A stretch of 64,000 bases of DNA. Source: Nocardioides albus (lineage in GTDB: Bacteria; Actinomycetota; Actinomycetes; Propionibacteriales; Nocardioidaceae). The position numbers were made by a program, and so were the translations under genes. The stretch is from assembly GCF_014648255.1 (NCBI RefSeq), contig NZ_BMQT01000005.1, positions 1 to 64,000 of the forward strand, in the 5' to 3' direction. Position 1 is the first letter of the stretch, and each line of letters starts with the position of its first letter. The notes below the pieces were generated by a model, which saw only the letters and a list, made by a program, of their open reading frames with translations, had not been told where the DNA came from and ran no database searches. Positions 36,027 to 44,572 of the stretch are shown here, piece after piece.

Positions 36027-38339
36027 GTGACTGCTGACCCGGCAACCGTAGGCGCCGCCCCAGAGACGATGTCGTCCTCGGACCGCAGGTCGTCGGGGAG
36101 GTCCTGGTCCGGGCTTCTCCCGGGCACGCTGGTCGTCGTCGCGACGCTCGTCCTCGCGATGCGCGTCGCCGGAGTCGGCCTCGGCGACGCGCTGCTCTTC
36201 ACCGCGTACGTCCTGGCATTCCTCACCTTCCCGGGCACCGTGGTGTGGCGAGCGGTCGCCAAGCCCGGACCCGGTCTCGGCAACGACCTGATCCTCGGCA
36301 CCATCCTCGGGCTCGTCCTCGAGGCTCCGCTCTATGTGCTGCTGCGGCTGTTCGATCTCACCCAGCTGATCTACGGCTATCCGGTCGCCGTGCTCGTCGG
36401 CGCGCTGATCGTCGTCTGGCGCCGGCGCCGGGTCGGGCCTGTGGTGATCGGACGGGCGAGCCTGTGGTCGTGGGCAGGTGCGGCGGTGGCGGGCGTACAG
36501 CTCCTTCTGGTGACCAAGCAGATGTGGACCTACCGACCGCTCGACGCCTTGCGAGCGCCGTACGTCGACGAGCCCTTCCACCTCGCGATCGCCGGTGATC
36601 TGCTGCACCATTTTCCCGCCCAGATGCCGTGGGTGGAGGGCACGCCGCTCTTCTACCACTGGCTGGGCTACGTCCACCTGGCCTCGGCGGCGACGGTCAC
36701 CCACATCGAGCTCGTCGTGCTCCTGCGCAGCCTGTCGATCGCGCTGCTCGTCCTGCTCACGGTCGGTGGTGCGTACGCAGCGGCCACACGTCTCACCGGA
36801 CGGGCCTGGCCCGGGTTCGTCGCCGCCCTCGTCCTCGCCATGGGAGCCACACCGGACTTCTTCGGCTGGACGAGCCTGGTCAGCCCGGCGCAGCTGGCCT
36901 TCGACTCGGTCACCCGCGCGTTCTACAGCCCGACGCACGCCTTCGTGATGCCGCTCCAGATGGTCCTGATGGTGCTGATCGTCGAGATGATCCGGCGGGA
37001 GCGGTGGCAGTGGCGGCCGTGGTTGCTGACGGTCGTCGTCATGGTCGCCGTGGCCGGTGCGAAGTCGTCCGCCCTGCCGACGATCATCGCCGGACTGCTG
37101 CTCGCGCTCGTGGTCGCGGCCGTCCTCCGCCGCAAGCAGCCGGTCCGCACGCTCGGTGCCCTGCTCGGATCGGCCGTCGTCGTCTTCCTGGTTGCGCAGC
37201 AAGTTTTCTACGGCGGCGGCACCCGGGCGACGACGATCGACCTGAACGGAAGCACCGTCCAACGGCTGGGCATCTTGATGCTGCCGGAGGGCGAGACCCT
37301 CCCCGGGTCTGCGCCGGTATCGATCTGGATCTGCTTCACCGTCGGGTTCGTCCTGGCTGCCGTGCCGGTGATCATCGCCTTGGTGCGCGGCAGCTGGCGA
37401 CGGCCCGAGTTCGTGTTCCTGGCGGCGCCCTGGGCTGCCGGCGCGGGGGCACTGATGGTCCTGAGCCATCCGGCGCTGAGCCAGGCCTACTTCCTCCTGG
37501 GCGCCAGCGGGTTCATCGCCGTGGCCATGGCCGTCTCCTTGTCGGACATCGTCCCCGAGGACCTGTCGTGGCGCGACGGGGCCCGGCTCGTCGGCTGCGC
37601 CGCTGTCGGCGGCCTCGCCCTCGTGACCGCGAGGCTGCTGGTGGGCGATGCGATGCCGGCGGACGGCTCGGTCTTCACCTCGACGTTGCTGACCCAGCTC
37701 GTCATCGGGCTGCTGGTGCTCGCGGTCGCCGTCGCCCTCGTGCTCGTCTATGCCAAGCGCGCGGCGATCGCCTCGCTCCCGGTCGTCGCGGCGTTGATGA
37801 TGGGGGTCCTGCTCGCCGGGGCCCCGCAGACCGTCGCCCTCGCCGTGGCCGGCCCCTCGCTTCCCCGCGCTCCCGCCACCGACATCATCGGCCCCGGTGG
37901 CGTCGCCGCCGCCCGCTTCGTCCGCGACCACTCGCAGCCGGACGAGCTGATCGCGACCAACGCCCACTGCATCGGCCTGCCCGTGCCGGACTGCGACCGC
38001 CGCAACTTCTGGATCGCCGGGTACGCCGAGCGCCGGGTCCTGGTGGAGGGCTGGGCCTACATCGACCCGCTGGTAGTCGGGCAGCCGTCCACGGATCTCA
38101 ACAACTCCGCGTATCTGCCCTTCTGGGACCCGGAGCTGCTCGAGGCCAACGACGCCGCCATCACGCACCCGTCACCGACGACGATCGCCACGCTTCGCGA
38201 CGACCATGGCGTCGACTGGCTCGTCGTCGACCGCCGCTATCGAGCCGACCTCCCCGGCCTGCGGCGCGAGCTCGGTCAGCCGCGCTTCAAGGGCGGGCTG
38301 TACTCCGTGTTCGACCTGGACACGAGCGGCGGCCGTTGA
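36027..38339 (+). CDS. Large polytopic membrane glycosyltransferase-like protein (GT-C type)
   Basis: A 770-aa protein with about 14 transmembrane helices and a soluble C-terminal domain (about 640-770). An acidic/histidine loop after an early helix (PYVDEPFHLAIAGDLLHHF) resembles the catalytic first loop of GT-C enzymes. With the divergent GtrB-like gene, it would transfer a sugar from a polyprenyl-phosphate carrier outside the membrane. GTG 36027 follows a CATGAT box 7 nt upstream; ATG 36015 is an alternative. The specific family was not identified. Confidence 0.6.
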   Translation: MTADPATVGAAPETMSSSDRRSSGRSWSGLLPGTLVVVATLVLAMRVAGVGLGDALLFTAYVLAFLTFPGTVVWRAVAKPGPGLGNDLILGTILGLVLEAPLYVLLRLFDLTQLIYGYPVAVLVGALIVVWRRRRVGPVVIGRASLWSWAGAAVAGVQLLLVTKQMWTYRPLDALRAPYVDEPFHLAIAGDLLHHFPAQMPWVEGTPLFYHWLGYVHLASAATVTHIELVVLLRSLSIALLVLLTVGGAYAAATRLTGRAWPGFVAALVLAMGATPDFFGWTSLVSPAQLAFDSVTRAFYSPTHAFVMPLQMVLMVLIVEMIRRERWQWRPWLLTVVVMVAVAGAKSSALPTIIAGLLLALVVAAVLRRKQPVRTLGALLGSAVVVFLVAQQVFYGGGTRATTIDLNGSTVQRLGILMLPEGETLPGSAPVSIWICFTVGFVLAAVPVIIALVRGSWRRPEFVFLAAPWAAGAGALMVLSHPALSQAYFLLGASGFIAVAMAVSLSDIVPEDLSWRDGARLVGCAAVGGLALVTARLLVGDAMPADGSVFTSTLLTQLVIGLLVLAVAVALVLVYAKRAAIASLPVVAALMMGVLLAGAPQTVALAVAGPSLPRAPATDIIGPGGVAAARFVRDHSQPDELIATNAHCIGLPVPDCDRRNFWIAGYAERRVLVEGWAYIDPLVVGQPSTDLNNSAYLPFWDPELLEANDAAITHPSPTTIATLRDDHGVDWLVVDRRYRADLPGLRRELGQPRFKGGLYSVFDLDTSGGR

Positions 38340-38363
38340 CCGGTCCGGCACGGTCCGGTCAAC
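38335..38363. terminator. Bidirectional hairpin between convergent genes
   Basis: Arms 38335-38347 and 38351-38363 are 13-bp inverted copies with one mismatch and a 3-nt loop. The hairpin overlaps the end of the membrane-protein gene (38339) and the end of the convergent sulfotransferase-like gene (38359), so it can end both transcripts. Confidence 0.7.
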
Positions 38364-39504
38364 GGCGCAGGATGCTGCGAAGCGACCTGCGCCGCGGGGT
38401 GGCTGCTTCCCGCCGGCGAGCGCGGCCGGCCTCGACCTCTTCCTGGATCTCCTCCGGGATGGTGTGCAGGCCCTGCATGACCAGCTTCATCACCTGCATC
38501 ACCTCGTCGCCCGGGATGGTCGAGTAGTCGCCGATGTTGTAGTCGGGGAAGCTGCTCTGCTCGATCATGTCGGTGAAGGAGAACCCACCGAGCTTGCCGA
38601 TGGTGAGGTTGTCGTCGCGGTATTCGTCGAGGAGCTGCCGGCGGAACTCTGGGGTCATGTAGACAGCGCTGGAGTTGTTCCAGCCCAGCCGGGTGGTCAG
38701 CGTGACGTAGTCGCCCCGGATGATCTGGATCCACCTCAGCCGGGTGGCCTTCCAGGAGTCGGCGCCCCGGAGCCGGCCACGCATCGGTGCCGCTGCCACG
38801 ATGGGAGCGAAGTGGCGCGCGGTCTCGACGGTGCGCCAGCCGGACCCGACGTTGCTCGTGCCGGCGCCTTCGCCCTGGATCGGGAGCTCGCACGTTTCGA
38901 GGAAGTCCGCGACGGCGTTCCCGTGACGGAGCTCCTTGCGGATGAAGGGACGAAGCCTGAGGTCGACCCCGGGGATGGCATCGGTGATGGTGTCCGCGAA
39001 CTCGCCGTAACGGAGGAAGCTCATGTCGAGCGGCGACCACTCGCGGAAGTCCTCGAAGGGCAGATCGACCAGCTCGGCGTGCTCAGGGCGCATCACCATC
39101 AGCCGCTCGACGTAGAAGGCGTTGTAGAACGTGGCCTGGTCGCGAACGTAGTGGACCCAGCGGACCTTGGCGCCCGCCTGGCGCGCGTACTCGCCGATCG
39201 TCTTGATGTGCTCGGGCTTCAGCATCGAGAACGCCTCGCACGAGATCACCGTGGTCTCCGCGCTGCCGGAGGCGATCGACTCGACGAGCTGCTCCCAGGT
39301 GCCGAGGGCGGGCGAGAAGAGCACCTCGCCCAGGAGCTGGGAATAGAGGTTCTGGTGCTGAATGCTGTGCTCGCCCCGGCCGATCGTGGGGTAGGCCACC
39401 TCGGGAGGGAGTTTCCCCTCGCGGCTCGCGCGGGCGAGGAAGGTCTGGATCGCCGTGCTCCCGGTCTTGAAGGTGCCGGAATGGACGATCAGAGTCTTCT
39501 GCAT
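38359..39504 (-). CDS. Sulfotransferase-like protein
   Basis: A 381-aa protein beginning with a 5'-phosphosulfate-binding-like loop HSGTFKTGSTAIQTFL (about residues 8-23), as in PAPS-dependent sulfotransferases, and a later RWVHYVRDQATFYNAFYVERL that resembles the 3'-phosphate-binding region. It would sulfate a glycan or lipid. ATG 39504 has GGAG about 8 nt upstream; ATG 39516 lies upstream of that site. It is downstream of the cytidylyltransferase on the same strand (60 bp gap), which suggests a role in the pseudaminic-acid glycan. Confidence 0.65.
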   Translation of the reverse strand: MQKTLIVHSGTFKTGSTAIQTFLARASREGKLPPEVAYPTIGRGEHSIQHQNLYSQLLGEVLFSPALGTWEQLVESIASGSAETTVISCEAFSMLKPEHIKTIGEYARQAGAKVRWVHYVRDQATFYNAFYVERLMVMRPEHAELVDLPFEDFREWSPLDMSFLRYGEFADTITDAIPGVDLRLRPFIRKELRHGNAVADFLETCELPIQGEGAGTSNVGSGWRTVETARHFAPIVAAAPMRGRLRGADSWKATRLRWIQIIRGDYVTLTTRLGWNNSSAVYMTPEFRRQLLDEYRDDNLTIGKLGGFSFTDMIEQSSFPDYNIGDYSTIPGDEVMQVMKLVMQGLHTIPEEIQEEVEAGRARRREAATPRRRSLRSILRR

Positions 39505-39564
39505 GAAACGCTCCAAGTGCCGCTGCCAGGATGGAGGGTGCGACGTCCCCTGTGTGCCTGGATC

Positions 39565-40299
39565 TTACTGGCCGAGCTTCTTCTGCTCGATCTGAGCGTT
39601 GATCTCGACCAGCTCGGGATGGGCCTCCAGGAGGGCGACGAGGCCACTGGTGTCGAGACGGTGAGCGTCGTGGTCCTCGATGAGGGTCCGCAGCAGCCGC
39701 AGGTCCTCTGGCGTGTCGAGGGTGATCCGGTACGCCGAGGCGTCCCGCTCCCACGGCAGGTTGAGCTTGGGCCGGGCGTCGTCGGTGTAGAGCCACGGGG
39801 TGACGTGCTCGCGGTGGGCCGGCTCGGTGGCGAGCCGGTCGGCCTCCAGGAGGGCCGCCGCGGAGAAGACCTCGAAGTCGAGCCCGCGCGGGTAGGTGCG
39901 CTCCAGGGCGTTGCTGGCATAGAGCGCGGGATCGTCGGCGGCGGCCCAGGCGGCGATGCCGCGGCGTACGACCTCGCCGTCGATCAAGGGGCAGTCGCTG
40001 GTCACCCGGACGACGACCTCGGGCTGGAACTCCCGCACCGCCAGCGCGAACCGGGACAGCACGTCGGGCTCGCTGCCGCGCACGACGCCGGCGCCGAGCT
40101 TCTCGGCCAGTACGGCGACCGGGTCGTCGGCCTCGTTGGTGGTCGTCGCGACGATCACCGGAAGCCCGGCGGCGGTGAGGCGGGCGAGGTGGTGCTCGAG
40201 CATCGTGACCCCCGCCGCCTCCTCGAGCACCTTGCCCGGCAGGCGGGTGCTGGTCATGCGTGCCTGGGTGATGACAGCGGTCTTCGCAGCGGTGGTCAC
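39565..40299 (-). CDS. SpsF-type cytidylyltransferase (probable CMP-pseudaminate synthetase)
   Basis: A 244-aa nucleotidyltransferase with the signature ITQARMTSTRLPGKVL, then FRGSE-like VRGSEPDVLSRF and VVVRVTSDCPLID. It belongs to the SpsF group rather than the NeuA-like PseF of epsilonproteobacteria. By context (operon with pseB and pseC) it most likely activates pseudaminic acid with CTP. GTG 40299 overlaps the pseC stop by 4 nt. Confidence 0.8.
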   Translation of the reverse strand: MTTAAKTAVITQARMTSTRLPGKVLEEAAGVTMLEHHLARLTAAGLPVIVATTTNEADDPVAVLAEKLGAGVVRGSEPDVLSRFALAVREFQPEVVVRVTSDCPLIDGEVVRRGIAAWAAADDPALYASNALERTYPRGLDFEVFSAAALLEADRLATEPAHREHVTPWLYTDDARPKLNLPWERDASAYRITLDTPEDLRLLRTLIEDHDAHRLDTSGLVALLEAHPELVEINAQIEQKKLGQ

Positions 40300-41417
40300 A
40301 GGATCCCGATCAGCGTCTCGACGACCTCGTCGACCTGGTCGTCGGTCAGGTCGGGGAAAAGCGGCAGGGAGAGCTCCTCGGCGTAGAACGCCTCGGCGTT
40401 CGGGCACATCCCGCGGCGGTATCCCAGGTCGGCGTAGACCGGGTGCCAGTAGACCGGGATGTAGTTGACCTGTACGCCGATGCCGGCCGCCCGCATCTTC
40501 TCGAACACCTCGCGCCGACGGTCCTCGAGGATGCGCACCGGATAGAGGTGCCACGCCGGGTCGACGCCCTCGCGCTGGACCGGGATCCGCAGGCCGTCGA
40601 CGTCGGCGAGCGCGGCGTTGTAGCGGGCGGTGATCTCGGCGCGCCGCTGCTTGAACCCGGCCAGGCGGTTGAGCTGGGAGAGGCCGAAGGCGCACTGCAG
40701 GTCGGTGAGGCGGTAGTTGAGACCGAACTCGTGGACCTCCTGATGCCACGGCCCCTCGTCCTCGATCCGGAACCGGTCGGGATCACGCATCAGGCCGACG
40801 AAGTGGAACTCGTGGGCCCGCTGGGCGACGGCGGGGTCCTTGGCGACGACCGCGCCACCCTCGGCGGTGGTGAGGTTCTTGGTCGGGAAGAACGAGAGCG
40901 TGGTCAGGTCGGCCAGGTCTCCGACGGGACGCCCGCCGGAGAACCCGCCGATCGAGTGGGCCGCGTCGTCGAGCGTCAGCGCGCCGACCCGGTCGGCGAT
41001 CGGCTGCAGCGCGGCGTAGTCGGCCGGGTGGCCGGCGTAGTCGACCGCGGCGATGACCTTGGTGCGGTCGGTCGCGAGGGCGTCCGCCGCTGCCGGGTCG
41101 ATGAGGGCGGTGTCCTCCTCGACGTCCGCGAAGAGCACCTGTGCGCCGAGCAGCGAGGCCCCCGATGCGGTGGCGACGAAGGTCATCGGCGTGGTGATCA
41201 CCTGGTCGCCCGAGCGGACGCCTGCAGCGGCGTACGCGATGTGGAGGGCGGCCGTGCCGGAGGTGCACGAGACCGCTCGGTGCCCGCCGACAGTCTCGGA
41301 GAGCGCGTTCTCGAACGCGGCGACCGTCGGGCCGGTGGTGAGCCAGTCGCCGCGCAGGATCGCGGTGACGGCCTCGATGTCTTCCTCGGAGACCGACTGG
41401 CGGCCGTACGGCAGCAT
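40296..41417 (-). CDS. pseC: UDP-4-amino-4,6-dideoxy-N-acetyl-beta-L-altrosamine transaminase
   Basis: A 373-aa DegT/DnrJ/EryC1 aminotransferase, second step of the pseudaminic acid pathway, adding the C4 amino group from glutamate. The PLP lysine is K180 in FFPTKNLTTAEGG and the ring-stacking/aspartate block is LDDAAHSIGG. The product start MLPYGRQSVSEEDIEAV is typical of PseC. It begins 2 nt after the pseB stop. Confidence 0.9.
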   Translation of the reverse strand: MLPYGRQSVSEEDIEAVTAILRGDWLTTGPTVAAFENALSETVGGHRAVSCTSGTAALHIAYAAAGVRSGDQVITTPMTFVATASGASLLGAQVLFADVEEDTALIDPAAADALATDRTKVIAAVDYAGHPADYAALQPIADRVGALTLDDAAHSIGGFSGGRPVGDLADLTTLSFFPTKNLTTAEGGAVVAKDPAVAQRAHEFHFVGLMRDPDRFRIEDEGPWHQEVHEFGLNYRLTDLQCAFGLSQLNRLAGFKQRRAEITARYNAALADVDGLRIPVQREGVDPAWHLYPVRILEDRRREVFEKMRAAGIGVQVNYIPVYWHPVYADLGYRRGMCPNAEAFYAEELSLPLFPDLTDDQVDEVVETLIGIL

Positions 41418-41419
41418 GC

Positions 41420-42454
41420 TCAGATCCCCGACTCCAGAACCTTGCGGAGGTCGTCGGCGTCGTACCAGATGTCGTTCTTGTCCGAGGCGCAGTGGAAGCC
41501 GGCGGGGACCGGGACGGCGTCCATGATCGGCTTGTAGCCCCACTGCGGGTTCTCCGGCTCGATCACGTAGTACTTCCCGTCGCGGATGCTGACCGCGCGG
41601 CGGCCCTCCTCCGGACTGATCATCTCCTCGTGGAGCTTCTCGCCGGGGCGGAGCCCGATGTCGACGAGCTTCGCGTCGGGGGCAACCGCCTTCGCCAGGT
41701 CGACGACCTTGTGGGAGGGGATGTGCGGGACGAGGAGCTCGCCGCCCTGCATCAGGTCGAAGGTGTCGATCACCATCTGCACCGCCTGCGGCAGCGTGAT
41801 CAGGAACCGGGTGCAGCGCATGTCGGTGATCCCGAGCGCCTCGCCCCGCTCGGCCATCGCCTTCCACTTCGGGATGATCGAGCCGCGCGAACCGGTCACG
41901 TTGCCGTAGCGGACCACGGCGAACCGGGTCTCGTAGGAGGCGGCGTAGTTGTTGCCGAGGATGAAGATCTTGTCGGCGGTCAGCTTGGTCGCGCCGTAGA
42001 GGTTGATCGGCGAGGAGGCCTTGTCCGTCGAGAGCGCGACGACCTTCTTGACACCGGAGTCGATCGAGGCCTCGACGACGTTCTGCGAGCCCAGCACGTT
42101 GGTCTTGATGAACTCGAACGGGTTGTACTCCCCGGTGTCGACCTGCTTGAGCGCCGCGGCGTGGACGACGTAGTCGACGCCGTGGAGTGCTCGGTACAGG
42201 CGGTCGCGATCGCGGACGTCGCCGATGAACCAGCGGAGCCTCGGGTCGTTGCCGAACAGCTGGCGGCACTCGTACTGCTTGAGCTCGTCACGGGAGTAGA
42301 TGACGACGCGCTTCGGGTTGTGGTTGTCCAGGACGTGGCGGATGAACGCCTTTCCGAACGAACCCGTCCCGCCGGTGACCAGGATGCTTGCGCCATCGAG
42401 GGGATGGTCGATCGGGGCGTCGGACTCTTGAACGTCCGAATTGGGCACTGTCAC
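41420..42454 (-). CDS. pseB: UDP-N-acetylglucosamine 4,6-dehydratase (inverting)
   Basis: A 344-aa extended SDR, first step of the pseudaminic acid pathway. NAD-binding GGTGSFG is at 28-34, the active-site TDK at 143-145 and Y153-x3-K157. KQVDTGEYNPFE and the C-terminal SDKNDIWYDADDL fit PseB. Start is either GTG 42454 (chosen) or GTG 42448. The region 42455-42565 to the divergent pseG must hold both promoters. Confidence 0.93.
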   Translation of the reverse strand: MTVPNSDVQESDAPIDHPLDGASILVTGGTGSFGKAFIRHVLDNHNPKRVVIYSRDELKQYECRQLFGNDPRLRWFIGDVRDRDRLYRALHGVDYVVHAAALKQVDTGEYNPFEFIKTNVLGSQNVVEASIDSGVKKVVALSTDKASSPINLYGATKLTADKIFILGNNYAASYETRFAVVRYGNVTGSRGSIIPKWKAMAERGEALGITDMRCTRFLITLPQAVQMVIDTFDLMQGGELLVPHIPSHKVVDLAKAVAPDAKLVDIGLRPGEKLHEEMISPEEGRRAVSIRDGKYYVIEPENPQWGYKPIMDAVPVPAGFHCASDKNDIWYDADDLRKVLESGI

Positions 42455-42565
42455 GGGGATGCTCTCTACTCTGGGCCTCACTGGTGCGCCAACGACACGG
42501 CGCGCAAAAGGTGACACATGCCGTGCCGTCCGCCGAAACGGACGAATCCGAGAGGTTGCGCATAC

Positions 42566-43639
42566 ATGTCCGTGGGATCGGTCGAGGCCGAAGGTCTTTG
42601 CGTGGCCCTGGTGTGCGATGCCGGTCCCGATGTCGGGATCGGGCACGTCATGCGCTGCCTGGCCCTCGGTGAGGAGCTCGTCGCCCGAGGCGTACGTGTC
42701 GTGATGGTCGCGGAGCTGGACCGGGTGCCCTGGGCAGCGGAGCAGGTGCGGCAGCGGAGGATCGAGATCGCGGAGCCGGGTGACCTCCTCGACACTCTCC
42801 TCCGCCTCGAGCCGTCGTCGGTGGTCGTCGACTCCTACCTCCTCCCGGTGCCGTTCTACGCCGACCTGCGGGACCGCTGGCCCCTGCTGGCGCTCACCGA
42901 CGGCGACCCGCGCGGACGCGTCGCCGACCTCTACCTCGACCAGAACCTGGGCGCGGAGACCTCGGCCTGGGTGCTCCCGGAGGGGTCCAGGCATCTCGGC
43001 GGGCTCGACTATGCCCAGCAGCGACGTGACATCGTCCGACAACGGCCTGCCGCGCCCAAGCCTGCCGTCGCCGAGCACTCGCCGCCGCGGGTGCTGGCGT
43101 TCTTCGGCGGGACGGACGCCTTCGGGGTCTCACCTCGAGTCGTGCGCCTGGTCGCGCGGACGGGCGTTCCTGTGGAGCTGACCGCCATCGCCGCCACCCC
43201 GTCGTTGGCCGAGGAGATCGCGGCCATCGCGCCGGCGCCGGGCCAGCTCATCCACGTGATCGGGCCGACCGACGCCCTGGCCGAGCTGGTCGCCGACGCC
43301 GACGTGGTGCTCAGCGCCGCCGGCACCTCGGCCTGGGAGCTCTTCTGCCTCGGGGCCGCGGTCGGGTTCGTCTGCGTCGCCGACAACCAACAGGACGCGT
43401 ACGTCCGGATGGACGAGGAGTCGCTGGCCGTCGGGATCGCGACCCTGGGTGAGCTCGACAGCGATCCCGAGGGCGCTGTCGTTCGGCTGCGCGGCCTCCT
43501 GAGCGACGTACGTCTGCGGGAACGGTTGCGCGCCGCCTGCTGGGCCACGGTCGACGGCCGGGGCGCCACGCGGGTCGCCGGCGCGCTCATGGCCCTCGAC
43601 CGCGAACGGGACCCGCGCCCTCGGACAGCGTGGCGGTAA
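42566..43639 (+). CDS. pseG: UDP-2,4-diacetamido-2,4,6-trideoxy-beta-L-altropyranose hydrolase
   Basis: A 357-aa GT-B-fold hydrolase that removes UDP from the trideoxy sugar in the fourth step of the pathway. The family signature GIGHVMRCLALG (24-35) contains the catalytic histidine H27, and AGTSAWELFCLGA is the C-terminal nucleotide-binding block. It is transcribed away from pseB. A GTG six bases downstream (42572) is an alternative start. Confidence 0.85.
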   Translation: MSVGSVEAEGLCVALVCDAGPDVGIGHVMRCLALGEELVARGVRVVMVAELDRVPWAAEQVRQRRIEIAEPGDLLDTLLRLEPSSVVVDSYLLPVPFYADLRDRWPLLALTDGDPRGRVADLYLDQNLGAETSAWVLPEGSRHLGGLDYAQQRRDIVRQRPAAPKPAVAEHSPPRVLAFFGGTDAFGVSPRVVRLVARTGVPVELTAIAATPSLAEEIAAIAPAPGQLIHVIGPTDALAELVADADVVLSAAGTSAWELFCLGAAVGFVCVADNQQDAYVRMDEESLAVGIATLGELDSDPEGAVVRLRGLLSDVRLRERLRAACWATVDGRGATRVAGALMALDRERDPRPRTAWR

Positions 43640-43733
43640 CAGCCCCGACGCTCCGGGGACGCGCTGCCGCCGGCCTGGCACACAGTTCGTTTATGGCGAG
43701 GCGACGTGCCGCGTGCGGCCCGCGGCCAGGGGC

Positions 43734-43763
43734 CCAACTGTGTGTCTCGATGCACGCAGTTGG
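43734..43763. terminator. Hairpin downstream of pseG
   Basis: Arms 43734-43744 and 43753-43763 (CCAACTGTGTG / CACGCAGTTGG) pair with one mismatch around an 8-nt loop. A shorter CCCCG/CGGGG stem lies at 43643-43658, immediately after the pseG stop. The rest of 43640-43877 shows nothing recognisable apart from repeated CAACTGTGTG strings. Confidence 0.4.
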
Positions 43764-43877
43764 ACAAGGCCACTCTGAGTCATCGCCTGCGCCGAGCCGG
43801 TCTCTGCGTCAACTGTGTGCGCCATCGGTGCTGATCCGATCGCCGCATGCCTGTTCGCGATACGAGCACGACCGCTG

Positions 43878-43906
43878 TTGGCAAAGTATCTTGCGGCAAG
43901 TAATCT
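43878..43906 (+). promoter_or_regulatory. Promoter of leaderless toxin-like gene
   Basis: TTGGCA (43878-43883) and TAATCT (43901-43906) are separated by exactly 17 bp, the best -35/-10 pair seen in the window. Transcription would begin at about 43913-43914, the GTG start codon. Confidence 0.7.
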
Positions 43907-43913
43907 TGTGAGT

Positions 43914-44201
43914 GTGGATGGTGCCGGCGACCCGGGGAGAGACGAGGTCGAGTCCGGTGAGGAGGGGTTGCACGAGCCGATCGTGTTGGAGTCGGCTCAC
44001 CGACACGGGGTTGCGGAAGAGGACATGCTGCATGTGCTTCGCTTCGCGATCCGGCAGGTGCGTCAGGACGACGACATGGTGATGTTCATCGGCCCCGATC
44101 GTGCAGGTGTGCTGTGTGAGGTGGGTGCGGTGATCTGGTGGGGTGGGGAGTTTGCGGTCGTGCACGCGATGCGCCCCGCACGCAGTAAATACCTGAGATG
44201 A
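43914..44201 (+). CDS. BrnT/DUF4258-like putative toxin
   Basis: A 95-aa small protein. After an acidic N-terminus it has IVLESAHRHGVAEEDMLHVL, MFIGPDRAGVLCEVG and the terminal HAMRPARSKYL, which resemble the compact ribonuclease fold of BrnT-like toxins (histidine and arginine in the last strand). GTG 43914 is chosen because it coincides with the predicted transcription start; GTG 43908 is the alternative. The next gene encodes a small helix-turn-helix-like protein 37 bp downstream, consistent with a toxin-antitoxin order. Confidence 0.6.
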   Translation: MDGAGDPGRDEVESGEEGLHEPIVLESAHRHGVAEEDMLHVLRFAIRQVRQDDDMVMFIGPDRAGVLCEVGAVIWWGGEFAVVHAMRPARSKYLR

Positions 44202-44238
44202 AACGACGAGACCAAGACCCAGGAGGGTGGTGACAGAG

Positions 44239-44511
44239 ATGACGAGACGATCCCTGGCCGACCTGATCGCGCATGCTGATGAGCTGGCCGACAAGTTCGA
44301 GAACGATGACCACGAACCAACCGCGGAGGACCTAGAGGCGCCGTTGCCGCCGTTGATGGCGGTCAAGCTGGCCGCCTTCCGCCGCGCAGCTGCGGAGAAG
44401 GAGCTGGCCGAGGCCGTCCGTGCCGGCCGGGACGCCCACCTATCGTGGCGTGAGCTGGGCGAGGCCATCGGCACCACCGGCGAGGCTGTCCGGCAACGCT
44501 ACGCATCCTGA
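44239..44511 (+). CDS. Putative antitoxin with C-terminal helix-turn-helix
   Basis: A 90-aa helical protein. The C-terminal third, LSWRELGEAIGTTGEAVRQRY, has the spacing of a helix-turn-helix. The N-terminal half is acidic and could bind the toxin-like partner. An AGGAGG site (44221-44226) precedes ATG 44239 by 12 nt; GTG 44230 is an alternative. No family name is certain. Confidence 0.6.
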   Translation: MTRRSLADLIAHADELADKFENDDHEPTAEDLEAPLPPLMAVKLAAFRRAAAEKELAEAVRAGRDAHLSWRELGEAIGTTGEAVRQRYAS

Positions 44512-44572
44512 TCGGCCAGGTCAGCCAGCCGGTCCAAGGCGCTTGCTACTCGCTGCGAGTTCCCCGCGATGG

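Noticed and set aside
35586..38168. 860-codon minus-strand open frame opposite the GT-C-like gene
   Set aside because: Composition is Arg/Asp/Gly/His-rich with no hydrophobic core, the usual shadow of a high-GC gene; the plus strand encodes a clear membrane protein.
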